Assembly (NCBI GenBank): GCA_910588135.1
Contig: CAJUOT010000017.1
Location: 1-48,860, forward strand
Direction: 5' to 3'
Source of the DNA: an uncultured Oscillospiraceae bacterium
GTDB lineage: Bacteria > Bacillota > Clostridia > Oscillospirales > Oscillospiraceae
DNA: 48,860 bases
Shown: piece by piece, positions 22,560 through 30,103 of the stretch
Layout of the letters: each line of letters opens with the position of its first letter
Position numbering within the stretch: the stretch's first letter is position 1
The notes under the pieces: generated by a model
Told to the model about the DNA's origin: nothing
Database searches by the model: none
Seen by the model: only the letters and a program-made list of their open reading frames with translations
Made by a program: the position numbers and the translations under genes

Positions 22560-23906
22560 TCAAGATGGGATTCTGTAGGGAAATCCTGGGAACGATTTGA
22601 CTTTCAGATTCCGTTCGTCTACGCGGTTTGGTCGGATGGGCTGAGTATACCGTTTTATGTCCCGTATCAGCCTTTCGCCGCTGAAATCAGGGTCACGGAA
22701 AAACCGTTTGCAAAGGTAAATCGCCATCGCCATGTCGATTTTTCGCTCGTACCTATTCCCCGATTTTTGGGAAATCTCAATTTCCCTGCAAACGCGGTTG
22801 CAGAAGTTGAACATGGTAAGATGGGCGTAAATCTCTTGCAGAATGAGTTCGTCCGTCCGGCTATGCAGGTTCAACAGACCGACGCAGTATTTTAGAAACC
22901 GAATATTTGTTTCGATTTTCCAGCGCATATGGTATAATTCTTTTAAATCAGAGATGGGAAATTCGTCGCGGGGAAGATTGGTCAGGAGTGTTTCGTACTG
23001 CCCAGAATCCAGCATGAAACGCACAGCGCGGCACGTCATAGGGTACGCGTCCGGGAACATCGGGCCTGTGAAATCCCAGCGCGTGATTCTGGTGCCTGGG
23101 CTGTTGATTTTGCCCTTTTTGCTCCCCGTCTGGAGGAAAATCCACCCCTTTTCCTTTGCCTCGTTGGTCTGCCGGGTGGTGATCGTCCAGGCAAGGTCGC
23201 GGTCAAGTTCCTCCATGGGCAGGTCGCGGACTGGGCGCAGGGCCGCTTTGTCCTGCTTGACGCGGAGGACAAAAAACAGGTTGGGATTGTTTTGGAGATG
23301 GGCGATTGTGTTGTAGGATTCATATCCTCTGTCAAGAACTACGATGGTGGGCTGATAATATTTCCGCCTGTAAACCAGGGAATACAACGCGCCCTGTTCG
23401 TCGTGGGCTTTCCGGCTGTCAATTTCCCCCTCCCCCATACTGCAATCCACAAATGTTTGATTTAAAATGTCTAAAATCAAGTTTGCGTGGGTGTTGTTAT
23501 AACCTTTTGGGTTTGATTCCGACGTATAATAATTGTTTGAGCTGCTGTTGCGCGGGCAGGGGATGGTACTGCCGTCAATGGCCCAAAGCCTATAGCCTTT
23601 CAACGCCGCTGGGTCGTCGCAAAGGTCGTTGAACCGCTTCATAACTTCGCGGAAACACTGATAACCGACTTGCTTTCGGCGGTCTACGAAAGAAGAAGCG
23701 GCAATCTCTATCCCGGTGTCATATAGTTCACGATTCAGCGTCCCGCCTGTCATGGTCAGCAGGAACCGAATGAGCGTTTCCAGCGGCAGCTTTCGGTTCC
23801 TGGAGAAGTGGCGGATGTCGTCGGAGTAGGAGCCGCGCAGGACAGCAGCTTTTTGTATGGCCTGGTTGAGCTTGCGGCGCAGTTCGTCAGCGTGATTTGT
23901 GGGCAT
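22560..23906 (-). CDS. IS4-family transposase
   Basis: 448 residues, apparently intact. DDE residues lie in LWAIDGSTIP (about 107-116), TIVVLDRGYESYN (about 187) and the Y-(2)-R-(3)-E signature YHMRWKIETNIRFLKY (about 333). The N-terminal DELRRKLNQAIQKAAVLRGSYSDDIRHFSRNRKLP is a DNA-binding helical domain. Start ATG 23906 follows GAAGGAAGG on the minus strand. It is the only complete transposase in the window. Confidence 0.93.
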   Translation of the reverse strand: MPTNHADELRRKLNQAIQKAAVLRGSYSDDIRHFSRNRKLPLETLIRFLLTMTGGTLNRELYDTGIEIAASSFVDRRKQVGYQCFREVMKRFNDLCDDPAALKGYRLWAIDGSTIPCPRNSSSNNYYTSESNPKGYNNTHANLILDILNQTFVDCSMGEGEIDSRKAHDEQGALYSLVYRRKYYQPTIVVLDRGYESYNTIAHLQNNPNLFFVLRVKQDKAALRPVRDLPMEELDRDLAWTITTRQTNEAKEKGWIFLQTGSKKGKINSPGTRITRWDFTGPMFPDAYPMTCRAVRFMLDSGQYETLLTNLPRDEFPISDLKELYHMRWKIETNIRFLKYCVGLLNLHSRTDELILQEIYAHLTMFNFCNRVCREIEISQKSGNRYERKIDMAMAIYLCKRFFRDPDFSGERLIRDIKRYTQPIRPNRVDERNLKVKSFPGFPYRIPS

Positions 23907-23950
23907 GGTATGATTCCTTCCTTCACAGATTGAATCAATCTACCGCGATC

Positions 23951-24000
23951 AAAAAAGAAAGCGAGTACAGCGCCCGCAAAATGCGGACGGTGCACTCGCT
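23951..24000 (-). terminator. terminator upstream of the transposase gene
   Basis: AGCGAGT (23960-23966) and ACTCGCT (23994-24000) with an additional inner stem; on the minus strand it is followed by TTTCTTTTTT. It would stop outside transcription from entering the transposase gene, as known for several IS families. A second hairpin, GGCGGCCCCG/CGGGGCCGCC, lies at 24100-24126. Confidence 0.65.
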
Positions 24001-24210
24001 TTGTTTGTCCTTGCCTGGGAGAATGAATCCGATAAAGTGGGGGATTCGGTTTTGAAAATCCTCGTGCGCGAAATAGATTGTAATCTGATTGTAGCGGACG
24101 GCGGCCCCGCTGTCAACGGGGCCGCCGTAAACGAATTGTAAATGTTGCCGCAATGGTGGAATTTTTGCCGTCTTGCCCTTATCCGAATGACATTGGGAGG
24201 CCCCCGGCGG

Positions 24211-24360
24211 TCATTCCTGATCCTTCGCCATGGCGATTTTGTCCAAAAGCTCCACGATCTCCTCGGTGGTGTAGGTCTTCTTTTCCCCGCTGGTGAAAAT
24301 CAAGCGCAAGTCATAGATGGTGGCCTTCGCTACCACCTTGATCTCGTCTTTGCTCGGCAT
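24211..24360 (-). CDS. small antisense protein, 49 aa, paralogue of the 24397 gene
   Basis: MPSKDEIKVVAKATIYDLRLIFTSGEKKTYTTEEIVELLDKIAMAKDQE from ATG 24360, with GGAGGTGA upstream. It aligns over its full length with the neighbouring gene (KVxxKATIYDLRxxF...K.TYTxEExxxLLDxIAxAKDQE). It is too short for the usual gene-calling threshold. It is probably a small alpha/beta protein; function unknown. It lies antisense to the tail operon between the IS and the XkdQ-like gene. Confidence 0.75.
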   Translation of the reverse strand: MPSKDEIKVVAKATIYDLRLIFTSGEKKTYTTEEIVELLDKIAMAKDQE

Positions 24361-24396
24361 CCCAGTCACCTCCTGTTTTCATGATGGCATAAACCC

Positions 24397-24546
24397 TTAT
24401 TCCTGATCTTTCGCGTCGGCGATGGTATCCAGCAGATCGCACAACTCCTCTTTGGTGTAGGTCTCCTTGTCGCTGTTTTTAAACAGCCGCCGCAGGTCGT
24501 AGATTGTGGCCTTTTCAATCACTTTGTAGTCCTTCTCGGTTGGCAT
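24397..24546 (-). CDS. small antisense protein, 49 aa, paralogue of the 24211 gene
   Basis: MPTEKDYKVIEKATIYDLRRLFKNSDKETYTKEELCDLLDTIADAKDQE from ATG 24546 with GGAGGTGAG upstream. It forms a tandem pair with 24211-24360, roughly half identical, so the pair arose by duplication followed by divergence. The retained reading frames and strong ribosome binding sites argue that both are expressed. Confidence 0.75.
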   Translation of the reverse strand: MPTEKDYKVIEKATIYDLRRLFKNSDKETYTKEELCDLLDTIADAKDQE

Positions 24547-24604
24547 ACCGCTCACCTCCTGCCCCCATCATAGCATAGGCGGCAGGGAAATGCAAGGAGG
24601 AATC

Positions 24605-25606
24605 ATGGAACAGAACTACGTGAAGCTCCGGGCCACCGGCCCGGACGGGACCACCGCCAACATCACCCAGCTGTGCCGCTCCATCACCTGGAGCGGGGAC
24701 TGGCGCAGCGCCGCGCGGACGCTGAGCTATTCGCCGGTGGTCAGCGCGGACGATACCCACCTGCCCCGAGCCCCCACCGGGCTGGGCGGCTCGGTGCAGT
24801 TCTGGCATGGCCCCGACCTGCTCATGGACGCCTACGCCCTGGAGCGCACCCGGGACAGCCTGGGGACAACCATTGACGTGACGGCCTATGACCGGGGGCT
24901 GTACCTGACCCGGAACAGCGCATTCCTGCGGGTGGAGGGGCAGACGCCGGAGGCGGTGACCGCCTCGCTGTGCGCCCAGTTCGGCATCCCGGCGGGGGCG
25001 CTGGCGGCCACGGGGGTGCCCCTCACCCGGAACTTCCTGGGGGTGGCGCTGTACAAAATCATCATGACGCTGTACACCCTGGCCGCGGATCAGACGGGGA
25101 AGCAGTACCGCATCCGCTTCCGGGGCCCCCGGCTGGAGGTGATGGAGATGGCGCAGTCCCCGGAATCCGTCATCCTGACGCCGGGGAGCAATCTGCTGTC
25201 CTGCGTCACCAAGGAGAGCGCCAGTACCATGACCAACTCCGTGGCCATCTACGACGACCGGTATAACCGCATCAAAACCCGGGAGGACAGCGGGGCGGTG
25301 GCGCTGTACGGGCTGATGCAGGCGGCCATCCGCGCCGGGGCCTACGACGACCCGGAGGGCCGCGCCGCCCAGGTGCTGAAGGAGAACGGGGTGAAGACCG
25401 CCATCACCGTCAACGCCCTGGGCGATCTGCGGCTCATCACCGGGAATACGGTGGTGGTGCACGAGCCGGTGACGGGGACGGACGGGCTGTTCTGGATCCT
25501 CTCGGACAGCCACACCTGGCGGCGGGGCATCTACCAGACCAGGCTCACCCTGTCGCTGGAGGGGCTGATGGACAGGCAGGCGGCGGGGAGCGGGGCGAAG
25601 AAATAA
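24605..25606 (+). CDS. tail hub protein (XkdQ/YqbQ-like)
   Basis: 333 residues from ATG 24605 with AAGGAGG upstream; the ATG at 24590 contains the ribosome binding site and is rejected. The pattern TANITQLCRSITWSGDWRSAARTLSYSP and the central GTTIDVTAYDRGLYLTRN... fit the PBSX XkdQ family, related to the gpD hub of contractile tails. It sits between LysM and DUF2577 proteins as in PBSX, but here the S-layer gene and the IS are inserted in front of it. Confidence 0.85.
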   Translation: MEQNYVKLRATGPDGTTANITQLCRSITWSGDWRSAARTLSYSPVVSADDTHLPRAPTGLGGSVQFWHGPDLLMDAYALERTRDSLGTTIDVTAYDRGLYLTRNSAFLRVEGQTPEAVTASLCAQFGIPAGALAATGVPLTRNFLGVALYKIIMTLYTLAADQTGKQYRIRFRGPRLEVMEMAQSPESVILTPGSNLLSCVTKESASTMTNSVAIYDDRYNRIKTREDSGAVALYGLMQAAIRAGAYDDPEGRAAQVLKENGVKTAITVNALGDLRLITGNTVVVHEPVTGTDGLFWILSDSHTWRRGIYQTRLTLSLEGLMDRQAAGSGAKK

Positions 25607-25680
25607 CAAGCAATTTCGCACCTTGTTAATCGAATACAGACTGACGGGAAAACAGAAGCCGCCTATACAGGCGGCGAACG

Positions 25681-25708
25681 TTGACAAAAAACGGCGCTGT
25701 GGTATAAT
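25681..25708 (+). promoter_or_regulatory. toxin promoter, locus 1
   Basis: TTGACA, 16 bases, TATAAT. The transcript would begin near 25715 at the left inverted repeat of the toxin locus. Confidence 0.85.
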
Positions 25709-25716
25709 CAGGATCG

Positions 25717-25948
25717 AAAGGGCGCTGTTACATAAAAGCGGTCAGCCACTCCCTTGTGAAAGGGGGTGAGGCTGATGGGAGACGGGCGCAGGGTGAAAGC
25801 CCTGCGGTTTGTGGTGTGCTTCATCATCGTGCTTGCGCTGATGATTCTCACGGCCCAGAAAGCGTACTGACCGCTTGGATGGCCCCAAGCGGTCAGTGCA
25901 GAACACTGTATTGAACCGTAAGGGCTGACCGCTGTAGCAGCGCCCTTT
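25717..25948. repeat. inverted repeats flanking small toxin locus 1
   Basis: Left arm 25717-25747 (AAAGGGCGCTGTTACA... GCGGTCAGCC) and right arm 25923-25948 (GGCTGACCGC...AGCGCCCTTT) are inverted copies. A third inverted pair, ACTGACCGCTTGG and CCAAGCGGTCAGT (25866-25897), starts in the stop region of the peptide gene. The second locus (33886-34135) keeps all pairings with changed bases. Confidence 0.8.
25775..25870 (+). CDS. 31-aa hydrophobic peptide, type I toxin-like, locus 1
   Basis: M-GDGRRVKALRFVVCFIIVLALMILTAQKAY from ATG 25775, with AGGGGGTGAG upstream. One membrane helix (about residues 10-26) with a basic N-terminal side and a short polar end. It matches the design of type I toxins that damage membranes. 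It is flanked by inverted repeats and faced by a strong opposite promoter. It lies between two tail genes and probably works as a stability module; there is no direct proof of toxicity. The paralogue is at 33965-34060. Confidence 0.75.
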   Translation: MGDGRRVKALRFVVCFIIVLALMILTAQKAY

Positions 25949-25955
25949 CATGATT

Positions 25956-25984
25956 ATTATAGCCAGCGGGCCCCGTTTTGTCAA
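25956..25984 (-). promoter_or_regulatory. antisense RNA promoter, toxin locus 1
   Basis: On the minus strand TTGACA (25984-25979), 17 bases, TATAAT (25961-25956). The antisense RNA would start near 25950 in the right arm, so it begins with nearly the same sequence as the toxin mRNA. The -35 lies in the loop side of hairpin 25971-25998. Confidence 0.8.
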
Positions 25985-26030
25985 CAGGCAAAGCGGGGTT
26001 GAATGTTTGAACAGCCCCTTGGGGGAGCCT

Positions 26031-26070
26031 CCGTCAGTGTGTATTCGGCTGACGGGGGTTTTACTTTTTT
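26031..26070 (+). terminator. terminator after toxin locus 1
   Basis: CCGTCAG (26031-26037) and CTGACGG (26049-26055), then GGTTTTACTTTTTT. Confidence 0.75.
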
Positions 26071-26087
26071 GAAGGGATTGATGCCAT

Positions 26088-26567
26088 ATGGACGGCAGCC
26101 CATATGCCCGGATCGTGGCCTTGGCGCGGGCCCAGGGGCTGGATGCCAACCCCGCCGGGGACAGCGCCCACGCGGGGCTGGGGGCCGCCCCGGCCCGGAT
26201 GCGGCTGGGGACGGTGCTCACCGCCGCGCCGCTCACCGTGCGGGTGGCGGGCATCCCCCAGCCCACCCGCGCCCTGCGGATCAACGAGCGGCTGGTGAAG
26301 GGGGCGAAGTGGAAAACCAGGACCACCAGCCCCAGCAGCGATTACAACGGCCTCACAGGGCCCATCTCCGGACCGGTGAGCACCCCGGCGGGCCAGGGGG
26401 CGCTGGTCTCCCTCACCGCGGGCCAGGTGCACAGCACCGAGACCGTGGTGGACGAGGCCGTGGCGGAGCAGCTGGAGCTCGACCTGGAGATAGGGGACGA
26501 GGTGCTGCTGCTCACCGAGGACGACCAGGTATTTTATATCATCATGAAGGTGGTGAAGGCCGTATGA
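26088..26567 (+). CDS. DUF2577 tail protein (XkdR-like)
   Basis: 159 residues from ATG 26088, with GAAGGGATTG upstream. The size, the position between XkdQ and DUF2634 proteins, and the beta-rich, OB-like sequence (MRLGTVLTAAPLTVRVAGIPQPTRALRINERL..., LELDLEIGDEVLLLTEDDQVFYIIMKV) fit the DUF2577 family of baseplate proteins. The stop overlaps the next start (ATGA). Confidence 0.8.
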   Translation: MDGSPYARIVALARAQGLDANPAGDSAHAGLGAAPARMRLGTVLTAAPLTVRVAGIPQPTRALRINERLVKGAKWKTRTTSPSSDYNGLTGPISGPVSTPAGQGALVSLTAGQVHSTETVVDEAVAEQLELDLEIGDEVLLLTEDDQVFYIIMKVVKAV

Positions 26568-26992
26568 GCATTTTCCCCATGATCGACCCGCCGGCGGAGC
26601 AGCCGGACGCCGCCCAGGCCCTGCCGCTGTGCCGGGAGGTGGGCTGGGACTTCGAGCGCGATGTGCCCCTCTTCCGGGGCGGCGAGCCGGTCATTGTGGA
26701 GGGCAGGGAGGCCGTCAAGGTGTGGATCTGGCGGGCGCTGCGCACGCCCCGGTTCCAGTATGAGATTCACACATGGGCCTACGGCTCGGAGTTCGAGACC
26801 CTGCTGGGCCAGGCCTACAGCGATTCCGTCAAAACCGCCGAGGCCCCCCGCTATCTGCGGGAGTGCCTGCTCATCAACCCGTACATCAAAGAGGTCAGGG
26901 ATATCGCCGTCAACTTCGAGGCCGCCAGGCTGACGGTACAAGGGACGGCGGTCACCATCTATGGGGAGGTGAAATTCGATGCCGCTGTTTGA
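26564..26992 (+). CDS. DUF2634 baseplate protein (XkdS/gpW-like)
   Basis: 142 residues from ATG 26564, overlapping the previous stop. Characteristic sequences are VGWDFERDVPLFRGGEPVIVEGREAVKVWIWRALRTPRFQYEIHTWAYGSEFETLLGQ and the C-terminal INPYIKEVRDIAVNFEAARLTVQGTAVTIYGEV, the gp25/W-like fold of baseplate wedges. Its last 14 bases contain the original start of the baseplate J gene (ATG 26979), now separated from it by the second restriction-modification cassette. Confidence 0.88.
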   Translation: MSIFPMIDPPAEQPDAAQALPLCREVGWDFERDVPLFRGGEPVIVEGREAVKVWIWRALRTPRFQYEIHTWAYGSEFETLLGQAYSDSVKTAEAPRYLRECLLINPYIKEVRDIAVNFEAARLTVQGTAVTIYGEVKFDAAV

Positions 26993-26995
26993 AGA
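26979..26995 (+). pseudogene. stranded 5' end of the baseplate J gene
   Basis: ATGCCGCTGTTTGAAGA (M-P-L-F-E) repeats the start of the working J gene, ATGCCATTGTTTGAACA at 28418, with three differences in 17 bases. The reading frame then runs into the methyltransferase terminator. It marks the point where the restriction-modification cassette entered. Confidence 0.75.
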
Positions 26996-26998
26996 AAA

Positions 26999-27021
26999 GC
27001 GGAGGGCTAAAAGCCCTCCGC
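26999..27021 (-). terminator. terminator of methyltransferase cassette 2
   Basis: GCGGAGGGCT and AGCCCTCCGC with loop AAA; followed on the minus strand by TTTTCTTC. The methyltransferase stop lies within it, as in cassette 1. Confidence 0.75.
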
Positions 27022-27666
27022 GATGGAAGCCAATTTGTCTGCGACCGTGTGGTTGGCGTAGGTGCTCCAATCCGGTTCGTAGTCGCCCTCCGCCTGATCT
27101 CCCCACATATCCCAGCCGGGACGGGTGCCGCGGGCGAACAGCTCCAGCCGAGGCCCAGGAGAGCAGCCCTCAATAATGGGGATAATCTCGTCCGGCTTCC
27201 GGGAGTGCTCCCGCTTGATGGAGCGGATGAGATTCACCTGGGATCTTCCGGGCTGGAGGGTTCGGTTACCGCCGCCGCGCACGCCAAACAAAAGGATCTC
27301 CGTGACATTGCGGAAATAGAAACCAACGCCGCGTCCATCCGGCTGGCCGTCATGACGAACCTTTTCCCAGATAATATTGGTTTTGTAGGTGAAGCCCCAC
27401 GCCTCCATGACAGCCAGACCCTCGGGAAGCAGGGCGTTGGGCACCCACAGGTACAGGTGGCTCTTTTCCGCCGACACCTCGCTCACTGGAAGGGCTTTGA
27501 TGTCCTCCAGTGTCATTGTCTCATAGCGCCGCAGCCGCTTGTGCTCGGGCGCGACCTTTCCTGTTCGGTTCTGGAATTGCCATGGGGGGTCGGCATAGAT
27601 TGTGCGATAGGTTTTCCCCTCGGTGAACCGCCGGAATTCATTGATCGTATCCTGTAAATCCGCCAT
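27007..27666 (-). CDS. MT-A70 family adenine DNA methyltransferase, copy 2
   Basis: 219 residues from ATG 27666, largely identical to copy 1 (11921-12580), with DPPW in TIYADPPWQF and PRLELFARGTRPGWDMWGDQAE at the C-terminus. The start lies 1 base beyond the stop of the nuclease gene, which implies a coupled operon. It should methylate the recognition sequence of the neighbouring BglII-like enzyme. The sequence recognised is not known; members of the BglII/BstYI nuclease family cut AGATCT-like sites. Confidence 0.92.
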   Translation of the reverse strand: MADLQDTINEFRRFTEGKTYRTIYADPPWQFQNRTGKVAPEHKRLRRYETMTLEDIKALPVSEVSAEKSHLYLWVPNALLPEGLAVMEAWGFTYKTNIIWEKVRHDGQPDGRGVGFYFRNVTEILLFGVRGGGNRTLQPGRSQVNLIRSIKREHSRKPDEIIPIIEGCSPGPRLELFARGTRPGWDMWGDQAEGDYEPDWSTYANHTVADKLASIAEGF

Positions 27667-27667
27667 G

Positions 27668-28333
27668 TCAAGCTCCTTCTACGCACGCTTTTTTGATCCC
27701 AACGGCCAGAATGGGGCACCCGCCGTTTCTGAGGGATTCCAGCCGGTAGAGCAGTTTGCCCATCCAAGTTGTGGACGCGCCGTATTTCCGCAGGAGGGGA
27801 GCGCCGCTGTCGTCAAGGACGGCGCGGAAAATCTCGTTCAAGTCCTCAGATCGGGTCACAATGACGCCCACCTCAATCAAACCACAGTCGAAGTAGGTGC
27901 GCATAGCCAGCAGATCCCGATCAAAGGTCTGATCCTTGCTGTTCCATTCCAAGTCAAACGCGACCTTGTTTTTTACAAAGTCAATATTATGGCCGTCAAT
28001 GTAACCTTCGATCAGCTTTTGGTCAAAAGGCTTGTCCGCGAAGCGGCCCCGCTGATCCGCCTTTCGCGGATACAGCTTAACCAGCAAATCACCGGTAATC
28101 CGAATCTCGCGCCAGCCGCAGGGATACAGGAGCGCGTCGAATTTTTTGGGAATTGGGCTCTCGTTGCCGCCTGCTTGCCGCAAGTCCTCGATTGTGATGG
28201 ATAAACGCTCCAGACAATTTTGAAGCTCCTCCCACTCCTCCGGGAATGCCTCGCTCAAGATTTCCAGCGCGTGGCCGTAGTTGTAAAATTCATATTTACT
28301 TCCAAGGGATGACCGGATATAGTTCTCGCCCAT
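27668..28333 (-). CDS. BglII/BstYI-like type II restriction endonuclease, intact copy
   Basis: 221 residues from ATG 28333. The region YIDGHNIDFVKNKVAFDLEWNSKDQTFDRDLLAMRTYFDCGLIEVGVIVTR (about 111-161) carries the acidic active-site pattern of the BglII family (Asp118, Asp127 and Glu129 as candidates). It cleaves DNA not protected by the partner methyltransferase, so the prophage may exclude other phages and resist loss. Compared with the deleted copy at 12583-13026, all blocks are present. In-frame residues upstream of the ATG exist but lack a better ribosome binding site. Confidence 0.88.
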   Translation of the reverse strand: MGENYIRSSLGSKYEFYNYGHALEILSEAFPEEWEELQNCLERLSITIEDLRQAGGNESPIPKKFDALLYPCGWREIRITGDLLVKLYPRKADQRGRFADKPFDQKLIEGYIDGHNIDFVKNKVAFDLEWNSKDQTFDRDLLAMRTYFDCGLIEVGVIVTRSEDLNEIFRAVLDDSGAPLLRKYGASTTWMGKLLYRLESLRNGGCPILAVGIKKACVEGA

Positions 28334-28417
28334 CTCTACAACACCGCCCTTTGTCTTTGCTCTAGCATAACACGGTTGGGGCGGGGAGGCAAGGAAAATT
28401 TGAAAGGAAGATGGATG

Positions 28418-29464
28418 ATGCCATTGTTTGAACACGAGACGCCGGAGACCATCCTGGGGCGCATTCTGGGCCGGATGGACACCGATTTGCAGACCCGGGA
28501 GGGTTCCTACGCCTGGGATCAGGCCGCGCCCATCGCCTTTGAGATATGGCGGGTGCTCATGACGCTGGACGAGCTCATTGAGGCGTTCTACGTCAACCCC
28601 AGCAGCGGGCCCTATCTGGACGCCCACGCGGACCTGTTCGCCATGGCCCGCCGGCAGGGGACAAAGGCCGCGGCAAAGGTGACCTTTACCGGCCGGGATG
28701 GGGTGGTGGTTCCGGCGGACACAGCCTTTTTTGCCGGGGAACTGGAATTCCGGCTGGCGGAGGACGCGGTGATCCGGGACGGCTCCGCCGTGGGCTGGCT
28801 CCGGGCGGGGTCGGTGGGGCAGAAATACAATGTCCCTGCCGGGGTAATCACCCAGATTCTGCGTACCATCCCCGGGCTGGAGGGCTTCGAGGCCGGGGCG
28901 GCGGAGGGCGGCGCAGACCCGGAGGGGGACGCCGCCCTGTACCAGCGGCTGGACGAGAAGCGCAAGCGCCCGCCTACCAGCGGCAACGCGGCCCACTATC
29001 GGGAGTGGGCGCTGAGCGTGGACGGGGTGGGGGCGGCGCGGGTGGCGCCGCTGTGGAAGGGCCCCGGCACCGTGCGGGTGCTTATCGCGGGCTACGACCG
29101 CCGCCCGGTGGACGGGGCGGTGGTGGACGCCTGCGCCCGGTACATCGAAGAGCGGCGGCCGGTGGGGGCGGACGTCACGGTGGCCAGCGCCCGGGCCGTG
29201 GCGGTGGGAGTGAACGCCCAGGTGGTGCTGGCGGCGGGAGCGTCCCTGGCGGCGGTGGAGGCGGCATTTGTGTCCGAATTGGACACATATTTGGCGGGGC
29301 TGGCTTTTGAGGAATTCACCGTCCACGCCAACCGGGTGGGGGCGCTGCTCCTGTCCATCGACGGGGTGGTGGACTACAGCGGGCTGACGCTGAACGGCGG
29401 GGCGGGCAACCTGGAGCTGGCGTCCGACGAGGTGCCGGTGACGGGGACGGTGACGCTGACATGA
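28418..29464 (+). CDS. baseplate J-like protein (XkdT-like)
   Basis: 348 residues from ATG 28418 (GAAAGGAAG upstream; ATG 28415 adds one Met). The family pattern is clear: MPLFEHETPETILGRILGRMDTDLQTREGSYAWDQAAPIAFE, the LDAHADLFAMARRQGTKA region, and the beta-rich middle and C-terminus. The gene now starts behind the restriction-modification cassette, so its expression depends on readthrough or a new promoter. The 17-bp palindrome with one mismatch lies at residues about 285-290 (V-S-E-L-D-T). Stop overlaps the next start. Confidence 0.92.
   Translation: MPLFEHETPETILGRILGRMDTDLQTREGSYAWDQAAPIAFEIWRVLMTLDELIEAFYVNPSSGPYLDAHADLFAMARRQGTKAAAKVTFTGRDGVVVPADTAFFAGELEFRLAEDAVIRDGSAVGWLRAGSVGQKYNVPAGVITQILRTIPGLEGFEAGAAEGGADPEGDAALYQRLDEKRKRPPTSGNAAHYREWALSVDGVGAARVAPLWKGPGTVRVLIAGYDRRPVDGAVVDACARYIEERRPVGADVTVASARAVAVGVNAQVVLAAGASLAAVEAAFVSELDTYLAGLAFEEFTVHANRVGALLLSIDGVVDYSGLTLNGGAGNLELASDEVPVTGTVTLT
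29270..29286. repeat. 17-bp palindrome, degenerate copy 5
   Basis: GTGTCCGAATTGGACAC differs from the other four copies by one base in the right arm and reads V-S-E-L-D-T inside the baseplate J gene. Confidence 0.65.
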
Positions 29465-30081
29465 GGGAACTTATGAGTTACCTTCCGGAAAATTTTCCGG
29501 ACAGCAAAGAGACCGTTACATTCCAGGAGGCGCTCCAGCCCGAAGTGGGCCTCATGTGGCGGGCCAGGGATGAGCTGCTGGAGCAGCTGAACCCATACAA
29601 GGCCGCCTGGGGACTGTGGTACTGGGAGGACGCGCTGGGGCTGGGGCCCTGTGAGGTGTTTGACCTTGACACAAGGCGGCGGCAGATCGCGGCCAAGCTC
29701 CAGGGGCGGGCCGCCACCACCCCGGCTGTGATCCGGGCCGTGGCGGAGACCATCCTGGGATTCCCTGTGGAGGTGATCGAGCACTTCAGCGAATACCGGG
29801 TGGAGCTGCGGGCGGATTCGGGCGGGGTGCTGCCCGCCGGGGCGCCCCAGCTGAAGGCGCGGCTGGGAGAGATCATGCCCGCTCACCTGGACTGGCAGGT
29901 GGTGCTCCCCACCTGGCTGCCTATCCCCATCCTCACCGCCCCGGGGCCGCGGGTGTCGCGCGCCGCGCCGCCGCAGTACCGGGCGCGGCTGGGGCCGGGG
30001 AGGATTCCCGCCGCGTGCGCCCTGGGGACGCGGTACAGCAGGGCCGCGCCGCCCATGGCGGCGTACACCCCCCTGGGGTGA
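29461..30081 (+). CDS. DUF2313 tail protein (XkdU/YmfQ-like)
   Basis: 206 residues from ATG 29461, overlapping the J stop (ATGA). N-terminal MSYLPENFPDSKETVTFQEALQPEVGLMWRARDELLEQLNPYKAAWGLWYWEDALGL and the DTRRRQIAAKLQGRAATTPAVIRAVAETILGFPVEV segment fit the family. It links the baseplate to fibres. The C-terminal 45 residues contain two SRAAPP repeats and are low-complexity. Confidence 0.85.
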   Translation: MRELMSYLPENFPDSKETVTFQEALQPEVGLMWRARDELLEQLNPYKAAWGLWYWEDALGLGPCEVFDLDTRRRQIAAKLQGRAATTPAVIRAVAETILGFPVEVIEHFSEYRVELRADSGGVLPAGAPQLKARLGEIMPAHLDWQVVLPTWLPIPILTAPGPRVSRAAPPQYRARLGPGRIPAACALGTRYSRAAPPMAAYTPLG

Positions 30082-30103
30082 ATTTTGAAGGGAGGCAAAA
30101 AAT

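Larger units (their letters stand above)
22521..24000 (-). mobile_element. IS4-family insertion sequence, ends not resolved
   Basis: One complete transposase gene is enclosed by terminator hairpins on both sides. No pair of terminal inverted repeats or target duplication could be recognised, so the limits given are those of the hairpins. The insertion lies between the S-layer gene and the XkdQ-like gene of the tail operon. Confidence 0.6.

Noticed and set aside
22130..24150. Terminal inverted repeats of the IS4 element
   Set aside because: I compared the flanks of the transposase gene by eye and found no convincing inverted pair or target duplication, so element ends are left unresolved.
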